Positions 34,267 to 45,235 of a DNA stretch of 64,000 nt are shown here, piece after piece. This DNA comes from Bryoerythrophyllum caledonicum (Eukaryota > Streptophyta > Bryopsida > Pottiales > Pottiaceae): contig OZ020521.1 of the NCBI GenBank assembly GCA_963971425.1, forward strand, positions 11,921,519-11,985,518, in the 5' to 3' direction. The notes under the pieces were generated by a model, which saw nothing but the letters and a program-made list of their open reading frames with translations, was not told the origin of the DNA and did no database searches. Position 1 is the stretch's first letter. Each line of letters begins with the position of its first letter. Position numbers and translations under genes: made by a program.

Positions 34267-34946
34267 CTAGTTCTTCACGAACAAGAATTTTGTGAAGAAT
34301 GGAAGAACATTGGGAAACTTCTCCACTAAGATTGAAGCTCGCTCAACTTCCTCGCATTTGTCATCCGCATGGAGAAGAACTCCTTGTCGGGACGATAGAG
34401 GGGCATGTTGTAGGTTGCAGAAGACACGCGGTGATCTTCCTTCCACGACTTCCACACCTTGTCGTCAACGGACCCGTCTAGTAGTAAAAACTTCAAAGAT
34501 GGGTCAATTGTGATCAACTCTTGCATGACAATGCGCTTCTTCTTCCTGCAATCCACCCAATCCTCGTAATGGAAGCAAGAGCCATGAGCCACGCTCATTC
34601 TTCAGAGAGTAACTTTTGGGTACCTTTGAGCTCGGCCGCTCTCTACTAGGTAAGTAAACAAGTCCCTCAAGTCTTTATCGGTTAGATGTCCCAGCCTCTT
34701 GAAGAATTCGTGGTGGATAGGAGAAACTTTGTTGCCCTTCGACTCGTTATAGGGAGTCATGGTGTTAGGGTTTATAATCTCTCCCCTGCTATGCATTTCA
34801 AGGAAATCCTCCCACAACTTGAAGATGTCATCCGGAAGTGAGATCACCATGATCTCATTTGTCAGGTCGGATGACTTGTTAACCTACTTCCCTTCCTTTG
34901 TTGGATTGATATTCTCGAAGTGGTTGACAATGAGCTTCGAAAACAG
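34267..34946 (-). pseudogene. Central part of the ParB-domain protein, stops present
   Basis: From a clear acceptor (TTTGCAG at 34947) one frame reads LFSKLIVNHFENINPTKEGK, stop, VNKSSDLTNEIMVISLPDDI, continues to YPKVTL, stop, and then runs MSVAHGSCFHYEDWVDCRKK to KLSELQS. It is therefore a single reading frame with two or three nonsense codons. Family unknown. Position and orientation tie it to the ParB-like exon on its right. Confidence 0.5.
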
Positions 34947-35167
34947 CTGCAAACACAAGACAGGATTTGTCAAATCTAAAACATAAAATGTCTGAAGAAG
35001 CATGTTGTCCAATATAAGGGACTCAGATGTATTTTGCAAAGCGGCATTGCAAATATGTATCCTCGACTCGAGGATACAACTCTGAAGGACAACTTAATAA
35101 TGGACTCAGATGTATTTACCGAAGGTTATTGCAAGTCAGTATCCTCGACTTGAGGATACTGCTTAGA

Positions 35168-36556
35168 AGGACAACTTATCAGGTACTTCTCTGTGTCAAA
35201 GACAGCGCCATTCATCCGCGTTGCCCCTTCTTCTTATTGATAACTAGGACGTCCGGAGTTGAGCCAAATTCGACGGCAACTTGAGATCTGATTCCCCCAA
35301 GTCGGTTGGGCATGGTCGAGGTAGTTGGTGTCATTGTAAAACTTTGAGATCCTCTACAACTTCAGAGGATCTTTCAACCATACCACATATGCATCTCATC
35401 GCTACATGTCTCTTTTTCGAGTCTCTTCACAATTTTCACTGTCTTGCAGTCTCTTGGATGCCTCGACACTATACTGTCCGTTGATAAGCATGAACTTGCC
35501 ATCCTTGATAGCCTCCCATGAGATGGGCTTTGTCTTGATTGGCTCCCCATGCTTATTGATTGGACAAATGCAGATCTTCTGGCGGTGATTGACTTCGCCA
35601 AGCTGCACGAGAAAGTCCATCGTGCTTAACACGATGCGTTCCTCCATCCCTCGAATCACGAACTCTGCCTTTGAGACCACACACTGCTGGATTCGCACTA
35701 AATATGAGGACTCGAAAGGAAAGCACCCTCTGCATTCCTCCCAAAACCGGCGCAGTGATTCGGTGATCTTCTGAAAGTCCACCTAAGGGTCATTTCGCGC
35801 TTTCATGGGGGTCTTGGCCTTCGTAACAGTGGATGTTGAGTTACCGCGAGCGATGGGCTTCCTCTTCTTGGTTGACGGTTCCCCTGGCGTCGCAGGCACT
35901 GTTGATGGCTGTCGGAGAGGAGCACAACTTGAGGTACGGGGCGCCGTCGATCCCAAGGGATTGGGCTAGACTTTAGCTTTTCCACGTGCTTAAGTATGTG
36001 GATTGGCTTTGACTGGAATTGGTCGGCCCTCAAATGTCGAGAGCAACAGGTGAATTCGTCCCAATCGCTTGTTAATTTTTTTCGCATCCTCGTTTGTCCA
36101 GGACTCATACTTTTCAAACGCCTCCCTTAGCAACCCCTGACTGTTTCTCAATACACTTTCAAGCAATTCGGGAAAGTCAAATTGACCGAGGGGGGTACCA
36201 ACTTTCACGACAATGGAGTGGCAATGTGGCAGATCAACTCCAGCTTCGTCAAATGCCTGAATGTCGAGAACAATGTACTCCCTCCACTACTACTCAACAA
36301 AAGCAACCCGCTCGTTTCTATTGAGTGGCACAAATGGGACGTCGTCGTTCACCTTGAGCAATACTTGAACGACCTTCCCAAACTTCGAGATTGACCAAGA
36401 CTTGACGGTGTCCTTAAACATCCACAAAGATCCATAGTTCTCCACGACATCGTCTATATACGGAGACGGTGCCAAAGGATTTTCAAACCTCTTGATAAAA
36501 ATCTCACAGGCAGAGTAATTGTAATTATCATCATCTTGCTGAAGTTGAGATGCCAT
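35168..36556 (-). pseudogene. ParB/sulfiredoxin-like domain protein, one frame with several stops
   Basis: Starts at ATG 36556 right after an acceptor (ATATTGCAG) and keeps one frame for about 460 codons to 35168 despite some seven to ten stops. Acidic N-terminus (QLQQDDDNYNY); a helical part (KWNEDAKKINKRLGRI-like, near 36070); a basic NLS-like PSTKKRKPIA near 35870; then the domain: FLVQLGEVNHRQKICICPI, ISWEAIKDGKFMLINGQYSV, EASKRLQ, followed by DAYVVWLKDPLKL and RISKFYNDTNYLDHAQPT. The I-(D/N)-G-Q-(H/Y)-x-V-x-A-(S/A) block is that of ParB-type domains, which bind palindromic DNA and can hydrolyse CTP in bacteria. The role in this plant element is unknown. Palindromic repeats flank it on both sides. 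Confidence 0.6.
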
Positions 36557-36603
36557 CTGCAATATACAGACACACGCATGTGTTAGTTGCAATCTTGTAG
36601 CTA

Positions 36604-37346
36604 TATCCTCAAGGCGAGGATAATTATTGGATAAATAATCCCTTTTAAAAAAAGCCAAGATAACTTTTATCCTCAAATCGAGGGTAACTTTTACATCTTT
36701 GCTTCTAATTTGTGGTACTGAAAAACGGTTGCAATTTTATATGATTTTAGTGCATTTTTGTGAAACCACCTATGGGACTTATATAGAATAGACGCAGATT
36801 GACGAGAGTGATGGATTATTATCAGTAGTAAACAAATACAAATCTTTTATTTTGACCTTTGTATGAATTTTGATTATTTAGTAAAATGATATCACGTACT
36901 CTGATTAGCGCACTTTGACAGAGTTGTTTTTTATAGAAGTTGTTTTAGACCTGTAGTATCCTCGACTCGAGGATAACTTAGAGTTGTGTTTTTAGAATAC
37001 GTGGATGATGAAGTGTTGTATTACTTTCTATGGACTGTTAATGCAGCACAATTAATTTCAAATGTTTTATCCTCGACTCGAGGATAGAACATGTTTTTGC
37101 ATGGTTCGTTTAATCTTATTCTAAACTATTCACATCCTTCCACTAACAGTTTAGAAATGCCAGGCAAGATATCGTGCACTCTATCGGACATGGAGTTTAT
37201 CCTCGACTCGAGGATAAACTACGACTTTAAAATGGTCGTTTGGCAATGTCTGACGTCTTAATTCGTTGGCCTGACACTGCAGAATTGATGGTCTACAGTT
37301 TCAAACGATATAATACATGGAATTTATCCTTGGCTCGAGGATAAAC
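36604..37346. repeat. 19-bp palindromes, central-left cluster upstream of ParB-like gene
   Basis: Six sites in under 750 bp: 36604-36622, 36668-36686, 36957-36975, 37068-37086, 37198-37216 and 37325-37343. Three are perfect TATCCTCGACTCGAGGATA. The 37198 site extends to a 27-bp palindrome with AGTT/AACT arms. This is the densest array in the window and lies directly upstream of the ParB-like frame. Confidence 0.9.
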
Positions 37347-38104
37347 TGCGAGTCCAATATGGTGGTTCCAGCAATGCTCTAGCCATACACTCTGCATCAC
37401 ACTCCTAGAATTGGTGAATTTCGTATTATTCAATAGTAAGTCATTCAGCATTGGCCAGATTTATGAAATGTTTCATACCGCACCTTTGAATTACCAACAA
37501 TGTTGTTGATATGAAATATGTTGTTAATATGCCGTTCGAAGCCTGCTGCACATCAAGTTCATTTGTAAAACGTTAGTTCCATCACAAAGCAGACAACACA
37601 TCCAGACTCAAACTTACAAATGTACACACATTTGACTCCACAGACATAAATAAACACATACACATGGTTTCAATACTGAATATGAAAAGTTGAAATCAAA
37701 AGGCAATCTAATGAACTTACTGGATGCCTATAGAGTAGATGAATCGACACGCTTCCCAAAAGCACACCGCCAGCAAAAAGAGCCGACTTACAAATCCTGT
37801 CGCTCACACAACAATCCCAATCTGATAATTGTTTGTTATACTTATAGGACACTCAATTCTACTTCAACGTCGAAGATTTGCAATGAGTACTTGCAGAATC
37901 GATGTAGGTGAAATGTTTGCAAGACTCTCGAACAAGAATTTATTTCTGTCAGAGCTCACTCAAAACACTGTTTGAACTCCTCGCGATCTAGGAACCTTGA
38001 AATTGCAAAAAAAAGACTGCTTGCAAAACTATCGATCACACGAAACCCTTGCAGAACCTCACAAAACCCTTGCAAAACAAACCTCACATACCCTCGCGAA
38101 ACTA
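37347..38104. other. Upstream region of the ParB-like gene
   Basis: No coding gene seen. Probably first non-coding exons and promoter of the minus-strand gene set of the large element. It is cut on the right by the LINE insertion. Confidence 0.4.
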
Positions 38105-39450
38105 GAAGAAGAACGCCGGTCCCCGAAGGGGGCCGGCGTGAGTAAAGTGTCCGTTCATTCCACCACTAAGTCCATGCCCACCGGGCATGGGTTAGTAGTA
38201 TGGAACTACTTCCCCCTTTCGAGGGTAGACACTATGTACCCAGCAACAAGTAACCAATATCAAAGGACCTTAGGTCCCAAAATGTCCCAGAAGAGGGAGG
38301 GCATGTACGGTGAAATACAAATGCAAGTGTAGATCTATGGAGGGGGGTACGAAGCGTCAGGAAGGGGTTGGTTGTTTTCAAGTTTACGTTTATGTAGGAG
38401 TATCGACATAGCATGTTGAATTGCAATAATGTTAATATTTGAAAAAGTGGTTTTGATTGAAGTGATGGGGATTTTAAATTTCTCTTCAAGGGTTGTCATT
38501 GAGGGAATGAAGGTGGTGGCTCTAGCACCCGCGGTGATGACAATGAGGGGGTCTACTTTCCACCCTAGTGCTTGAATATCATCAAGTAGTGGTTGGTCTT
38601 TATTAGTTTTGTTTGCAATAGTGTCCGGAGAGAATCTATCATTGCAATATGTGAATTCAATAAATTGGATGGTGAGACTAGGGTCTATGTGGTTTGGTAG
38701 GGGGTCTTTGTATGAAAGTCCTCTAACACATAGTAGGTCCGGTTTGAATCTTGCATTACAGTGGCATCTTTGAGTATGACAGATGCATGGTAATAGCCAG
38801 GGAAGGACCGTATTTTCTTGTGGGTTGTCATTAAAGGTTCCGGCATTCATGAGAATGAAACACCGGGATTTGGTTGATGATATAAGTAGTTTACGAATAG
38901 CCCATACGGCTTTGTTATGTCTTTTGACAATTAGTGAGTGTATATGGGGGTTTTGGCACTTGAGTAAGACATGTAGCCATGTGTCCGGGTCCGTGGTGTT
39001 GCAAATCGGACATGTAATTGAAGGGAATCTTTCTATTCCAAAGAAGAGTTGTTTGCGGGCATTGCCCATGTATTGTTCGGTGCGGAATTTGATTAGGCAT
39101 GTGATTTGTGGATCCGTTATAATGGGGTTTTTCCAGAAATTGTTGGATAGTATGTTATGAATGTTTGGGTTGCCAGTCCATTTATCAATGTTGGAGAATT
39201 TTTCTATAAGTTTTTCTAGGTTATTAATATGATCATGTTTTTTGAGGTATTTGTCCAAGAATCGTATGGGGCCTTTATCGGGAGTTTCACCCATAGAGGG
39301 CCATTCATATCTATGAAAGTAATATGGGGTGGCATGGGCGTGTTTGTATGGGTGTTCGGCATTCTTGTGGGTTTTTTCTCTTCCTTCCTTTGCTAGTTTG
39401 TCGGCTTGTTCATTGCCATCGATATTAGCATGAGCTCGGACTTTATGGAG
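38105..39450 (-). mobile_element. LINE copy 3, 5'-truncated, with 12-bp target duplication
   Basis: Flanked by identical CTCGCGAAACTA at 38093-38104 and 39451-39462. The insert begins (5') inside the RNase H domain and ends (3') in the family 3'UTR, with a strong hairpin GCCGGTCCCC/GGGGGCCGGC at about 38114-38136 and a (TTC)n-type tail. Truncated 5' end plus target duplication is the usual outcome of target-primed reverse transcription. The long open frame suggests it is young. Confidence 0.93.
38335..39450 (-). CDS. LINE copy 3: RNase H tail, CCHC knuckle and restriction-like endonuclease
   Basis: Open for 319 codons from 39294 and preceded by the truncated RNase H end (HKVRAHANIDGNEQADKLAK). 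Counting from the first in-frame Met at 39294, a CCHC knuckle uses C95, C98, H108 and C113. R125-H126-N127 follows (VKRHNKAVW), then K184-P185-D186, an acidic E213 in FIEFT, and K232 in the NKxQPLL segment. This succession matches the restriction-like endonuclease module of R2-type and Dualen-type LINEs, with a longer P-D to acid spacing. Copy 2 shows the same module downstream of an AP endonuclease and RT. The fragment has no start of its own, so expression is unlikely. Confidence 0.75.
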   Translation of the reverse strand, partial: LHKVRAHANIDGNEQADKLAKEGREKTHKNAEHPYKHAHATPYYFHRYEWPSMGETPDKGPIRFLDKYLKKHDHINNLEKLIEKFSNIDKWTGNPNIHNILSNNFWKNPIITDPQITCLIKFRTEQYMGNARKQLFFGIERFPSITCPICNTTDPDTWLHVLLKCQNPHIHSLIVKRHNKAVWAIRKLLISSTKSRCFILMNAGTFNDNPQENTVLPWLLPCICHTQRCHCNARFKPDLLCVRGLSYKDPLPNHIDPSLTIQFIEFTYCNDRFSPDTIANKTNKDQPLLDDIQALGWKVDPLIVITAGARATTFIPSMTTLEEKFKIPITSIKTTFSNINIIAIQHAMSILLHKRKLENNQPLPDASYPPP

Positions 39451-39462
39451 CTCGCGAAACTA

Positions 39463-39848
39463 CACAAAACACAATGACAACTTCAGTTTCTACGCACGCA
39501 CATACACGTGCACACACACGCACTCACAATAATACACTCACTTACACACACAACCAAACACACACCTCACAGACACTCACTCACTCGCCCACACAAAGAA
39601 TAATTGCGACACCGAAAAGGAGGACAGTGAAATGGCGGCAGCGGTTTTAGCTGTGCATTCCTTTCTCGTTATCCCATGACCGTGCGATGGATATCATCCG
39701 TCGCTCAACGGTCGCAACGGATGATTGACAAATCATATTCAAGTGGAAATTTCATGGAAATGGTTCGTTTGTTCGTTTAACACTTTATGAGAAATAAAGA
39801 AACTTTCACTTTTTTTACTTCATTTCATATGCTTCCAAAATCACTTTT
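39463..39848. other. CA-rich simple sequence and spacer
   Basis: About 39480-39600 is rich in CACACA and CACTCA words, followed by unremarkable sequence. No gene. Confidence 0.6.
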
Positions 39849-40580
39849 ATAAACCCCTAAGGTACCGTAACATTTTAACACCAAAAACCCTCCAAACTTT
39901 TTGGATTATAGTGCAATGAACAAAGAAAGAAATAATAACTTTTATTTCTAGTTTTGACCGTAGGATCTCAATTAAGACTTAAAAAGTAAACCACTCACTA
40001 AATTTCATAGATTTTGACTGCCCACATTGAAAGATTATAGTGTATGAAGTCAAGAAAATGGTTCAGTTTCTATCCTTTGTTCCATGGTCAATAAGAAGGT
40101 TTGCACCACATATTGTTTCGGAGAAAATAAAAAGTGAAAAATATAAAGATCTCTAGGTTTTATGTTGAAAAGACGAAGTATTTTTTGATATCTTGCCAAC
40201 ATAGAGTGACAATGTCTCAAAATGTTACACTTGGGTTAGTACTAGTATGCTACTTGTTACTAAAGTCAAGAACTTTTTTGGGACAGTACAAAGGAAATTT
40301 TCAATACTTGCGAGTATTGAAAATCTCACATTCAATAGAGTGTCCTAGCAAAGGTGTCTCGATATGCCTGAGGTGCGTGCACCCCCCATGTGAAAATCTA
40401 AACCTTATACCCGTTTCATCAAATCTCTAATTCAAGAAAAAATTGTTCTCACTACGGTCTAAGTAATGCCCTTCTACAGTAAAAAAATTTAAGAGGACTT
40501 CTGGAAATTGACACCATCGGAATCCGACTGAACTTTCAAACAGCCCATTTTGACACTTCGTCCTTTTAAAGGTGTTAATG
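39849..40580. repeat. Dispersed non-coding repeat (family of 21.45 and 50.05 kb)
   Basis: Begins ATAAACCCCTAAGG and shares, in the same orientation, TGGTCAATAAGAAGGTTT, CACCACATA, and TCTCxAxxTTTTATGTT with 50.5-50.6 kb. It shares them in reverse with 21.8-21.9 kb. Ends are eroded. Confidence 0.6.
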
Positions 40581-43500
40581 AATATTCTTCAATGTGAATA
40601 ACTTCCAACATTATGGGAATTTTTCATCCATTCTATACAATTTAGCAAGATTGATTCGTTCACTACCAACTATTGCACTGTGTTGCATTATGAACATATT
40701 TTGGCAAATTACCAGAATTTAAGGATAAAATTGGGTGTAATATCATGGATATCTATGTAATTTAGAATGTCTCTCATATGTACATATAAATCACATAAAA
40801 AATCTATTTTGAATGTCAATCTCCAAATTCAAAAGAATTTTGTCCTCAATGAACTAATTCAATCTGTCTCTAAATATAACTTAATAACATTGAGTTAACT
40901 CGGTGATTCATTAAAAATTGTCTTGCAATTTAATAACATTCTAGAATACTTTTATAAAATAATTGAAAATAAAATGTATCTATTTATAAAATCCATCTCA
41001 AAATCCCTAAAAATATATTTTTGACTAAAAATTTAAGTAAAGTTCCCTACGTTTTCTTTCACAAATTCAACCCCCAATATTTCCATCACAGGTTTCCCTC
41101 TAAAACACTAGGCGGCAGCTCGTGTAGCTCTTTGGCAAGTTGGCAACCAGCAGAGCGAGTTTGGAAGCGTGATTGGTTAGAAAGCCCCTCCAATAGCACC
41201 TAGTCAAATGCAGGTAGCAGGTAGCCTCCAAGAAACATCAATTTGACTTCTTTGATCATAAAAAAGCCTTTACAAACTTTTCCTAGTATCACTTCTGGAA
41301 TTTTTCAGTCTACTGCAAAGTGTACGTAGAAAAGTAAAATAATGTTCATATTACCTTTTTCAACCATTTGATCTTTTTGTATGCTACTAATTCTCCGTTC
41401 TCACAATTTTTTGTACCACTCGGGCGTAGAGATTGGAAGATTACAGTGTTTGATGTGAAAAAGATGCTATAATGCCAAAACACTAGTAATACCCTCCACA
41501 AATTGTATTTGTCATAAATATAAAAAGATTGTATTGTTTCAAAAAGACATGCAACATTTTTTTTTAATTAGGATACAAATTTTATAGTTATCATAAGTAA
41601 ATATTTTTACAAAAAAACTGAAATAATGGATAATTCTTTGTTACAACAAAAAAACTCTTGACAATTAAATTTTTTTATTATGCATACAAATTATTAGCAT
41701 ACTAAACCGACTTTCATTAGTTGAATGAAACCAAAATCTATAATTTAGAAGTGTGCAATATTTTGGAAGCATAGCATCTTCAAGATTCACTAGTTCAATT
41801 TTTTGTTTCTTTCGCATATTTTAACAAATTGCTATGCTTGATGTTTATTCATTAAAAAATTTAAAAAAATAGATTTCTTATGAATCTTTATTTTGGTTCT
41901 TAAAAATGACCTACTATTTTATGCTTTAAAATTTGATCATCAAGTACTTAGGGTAAACAATGTTTTAAATTAATTGATAATAAATTTAAACCTTTATCTG
42001 TAAGTCTTGAAGAAGGTGAAATACATTTTAAATTTCATGCATTTTAAACAAAAGTGAAATATCATCTCGGGGTATGCACTAGCAAAAGTTGTAGAAATTA
42101 CGTGCAATTAAAAGTAGGGCCTAATTTATTCATTATGGATTAATATTGAAAAGAGAGCAATACATGTTAAATACACTGCTTTAACATTATGAAACTGTAC
42201 GATTATAGGTAGAATTGCATTAGATTAAATACTTAAGATTTATGTACTCAATACATATATCTTACCATGGAAAAATCTGGCATAGGGACTGAATGATAAA
42301 CTCTAATAAGTATTTGTTGTCTATTTTTCTAGAGCTTTAGCAGCTAACTGTATAGTTTTTATGATCTTTCCATGTGTTAGATGCTTTGCAAATTTGAATT
42401 TGTATACTACAAGAGTACATGCATTTTTGGTTGCACACTTTTCTAAACTATTTAAGTACACCATATGCTTTGATTTCTCCCAGGAACTCTAGAATCTTGA
42501 CTATAAAAACTTTTAAGACTCTTGAAATTTGTTTTTCAACAAACATACACGTTTTTGTAGTGTTTGCGTTGTTTGGATTTGTTTCTGCATTCATAACCTT
42601 GTTTGGATTTCGTTATTTTTCTTCAATACATGTGTTTTGAACGTTGCTTTGAGATTGCTATGGACTTTCACTATTATGCTGAAGTGGTAAGAAGATTACA
42701 TATAAACAATACGAGGTACATTTTTAATGACCCAATGAAGAAATGATGAAAACCTATATGGTACAAACCCTCACAACGATTTACCTTTAAAATTTCAAAA
42801 AATACCATGTCGTGTTATCTTTTCTACTAGGTAAATAACCCTCCAATAAAGACTACATTACTCACGTGTATACAAATTTCAAGAGAGAATGCCCCCCCTA
42901 GAATAACCTTTTTGGATCTTGCATATAGGAAGTCATATTAAGTGAAAATGTATTTCTACTTCTTTGCAAAAAACTCTACGTTTCTTGATTTACATTTCCA
43001 TTGAAAATTAGTTTGATGATTGTCACTTTCTCAAAGTGACTTTTAATTTCAACTATTTTTTTTTTCGGTTTTAGTATATAAATTTTGAATAAAGAATTTT
43101 TTACAATTTGAGTTGAATATTTCATATTATATGTGCTCAGACTAGCCATTAAGTTAGTTTGACTTTCTTGTTTGAATAAAGTTATTATTAATGATATATT
43201 TTCCTTTAATAGCAATCAATATAACAAGATTTAGACATCTTTTAAAATCTAGATAACTATAGGATATTTATAATTGATATTGGTATCATGTTTTTAGTTT
43301 TCTATTTTGGTGCAAAACATAATTTGTAACCTTTTTGTAAGGAATTTTTTTGGGAGAAAAATAAGGTTATTTCGTAGATTTTCTATAAAATTAAAGTTTT
43401 TCTCACTTTTATATTTTGTATTCTGAATAGTAATTAAATTTTGTTTTCTTTTTATTTCAAAAAGAATAGTAAAACATATTAAAAAGATCAAATATTTTAA

Positions 43501-43780
43501 GTTGTAAAATTTTTGTTATTCAAATTATTTTCAATTACATATTAAGGTCATTTTATAAATTTAATTCAATTTATTTTTTTATCAAAAAAAATATATTCTA
43601 AAAATAGTTTTTAATGTTGTTTTAATTATTGGAAAAAAACTAATTTTCAATTTACAAACCATAAGGAGATCCTATTTTTAGAAGAATTTTTCATTTGCTT
43701 TGTATTCAAATGATTAAGATTCATAGCTAATTTTATTTTGTTTCATTGGGGTCGGTTGCCTTCTTAAATTAGTGTGACCC
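40581..43780. other. Long AT-rich stretch without genes
   Basis: Very AT-rich on both strands, stops in every frame, no recognisable repeat or gene. Confidence 0.6.
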
Positions 43781-45235
43781 CGATACCGAGAAATGCTCTT
43801 TGTCAGATGTAAAGTAGTGACATTATTAAAGTATATTTGTTTCTCGCCAGATAATGTTGCGATTGAAAATTTCCTTTCCCGCCCAGCTCCGATTTTTGTG
43901 CACGGCTCCGCTCATGACTTTCATAATTTCAGTTCAAGAAAGTCATTTCTTTCTCTCACCTCTCTAGTCATCTCTGGAGTTCACCTCGGCTCCCTTGTTC
44001 GTGCTTCAAGATCTTGCTTCTTTGCAGTAAGATATTGTATTTGTCGATATTGTTGAAGGGTTTTTATGTAGAAGTGTTAGAGTCCGTGATTGTGTTTCTT
44101 GTCCTAGGATATGCTAGTGTCGCACTCCACATTAATCCGTGGGGCAGTTTTTGTATGCTCTTCTTGTCAAGGCTGAAGCCATTATGGTTTTTACTGTTTT
44201 GTTCTCCGACTTCCGTTTTCGGTGTGAAGTGCACAAAGAGTGAACTTTGTAAAAATGTTCCAAAAATTTTGGGATTACTGTAGCATTGGGACCATCATTG
44301 AATATTGTATATCTGTATAAATTTCTATCGTCGGGTCAAGGATAACAATATTTTGCGTGGTTGTATTAGAGGGCTATGTAACTGTCTAGTTAGTTTATAT
44401 TCCATCAGATGTATCCTTGACTCCAGGATAAAACTTAAAGTAAAACTATTCATTACCACACGTGAATAATAAAGTGTAAACTGATCATTGAGTATAATAA
44501 AATGTGATAGTTATTCTCGAGTCAAGGATAACTCATCTTAATTTTAATGCTATTAAAAAAATCTGAAATCCAAAGTAATCACAGGAATGCTCATTCAATT
44601 CGTAAGTATGATGCTTATTTGTATAATCCTTGAACCAATAAGATTGAATATATTTAAACAAGTTTTTTTGATTCCATAATAGTTTCTTATAAGGTTATCT
44701 TCGAGTCGAGGATAAATGCCTTAAATCTTATGATACACAAATTGCATAACAAAGATTAATTTCAGATTTCATCTTTTCTATGATTATGCAATGGTTGTGT
44801 CTTTTTTGATACAATCTGTTTGTAATAATAATTTTCAGATTATCCTCGAAGTGAGGATAATTTGGAGCGTCCTCATTGAGGCTACAATGATGTCGTCAAT
44901 GATATATTCCAGACATTTATGTTTAATAGGATGTTTTCAGACGGCAACATTATAGCGGTAGAGTAATGATGACCACAATTTGTTTGGTGTGTTCTTATGA
45001 TTATTTAGCTTGTTCTTTTAGAGAACAGTTTTATGCTTGATGTTTTCCTAGAGTCAAGTAGATATAAATACCCGCCTAAGACATTGACAAATCCAATTGA
45101 TGAGGGATTATCCTCAAGTCGATGATAATCAATATTTCATACAGTGTATTCCCTATTCTTTGAATTTGTGTTATGACAATTTTTCGAACAATTTCCTAAT
45201 GATTACTTGATCCCTTTGAATGTGATCTTTTGTAG
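43781..45235 (+). other. Probable 5' leader and promoter region of the transposase gene
   Basis: Base composition rises at 43860-44010 (CT-rich, TCTCTCACCTCTCTAG), like a promoter or first exon. The stretch ends with a good acceptor (TTTTGTAG) directly before ATG 45236. The palindrome cluster lies in the presumed intron. No other coding sequence seen. Confidence 0.4.
44326..45130. repeat. 19-bp palindromes, right cluster upstream of transposase
   Basis: Six degenerate sites at 44326-44344, 44412-44430, 44512-44530, 44696-44714, 44841-44859 and 45109-45127, all keeping the 7+5+7 spacing. They occupy the 0.9 kb before the transposase frame starting at 45236, mirroring the cluster upstream of the ParB-like gene. 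This group is more diverged from the consensus. Confidence 0.85.

Larger units (their letters stand above)
30141..35161. repeat. 19-bp palindromes, left group (introns of minus-strand genes)
   Basis: Copies of a 7+5+7 palindrome (TATCCTC, five-base spacer, GAGGATA) at about 30141-30159, 31959-31977, 32157-32175, 33428-33446, 33577-33595, 35058-35076 and 35140-35158, with a weak one near 30261. Spacers vary (GATCC, AGATC, AATGC, AACCC, AAGCC, GACTC, GACTT) but length does not. Several continue into complementary outer arms that differ from site to site. Confidence 0.85.
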
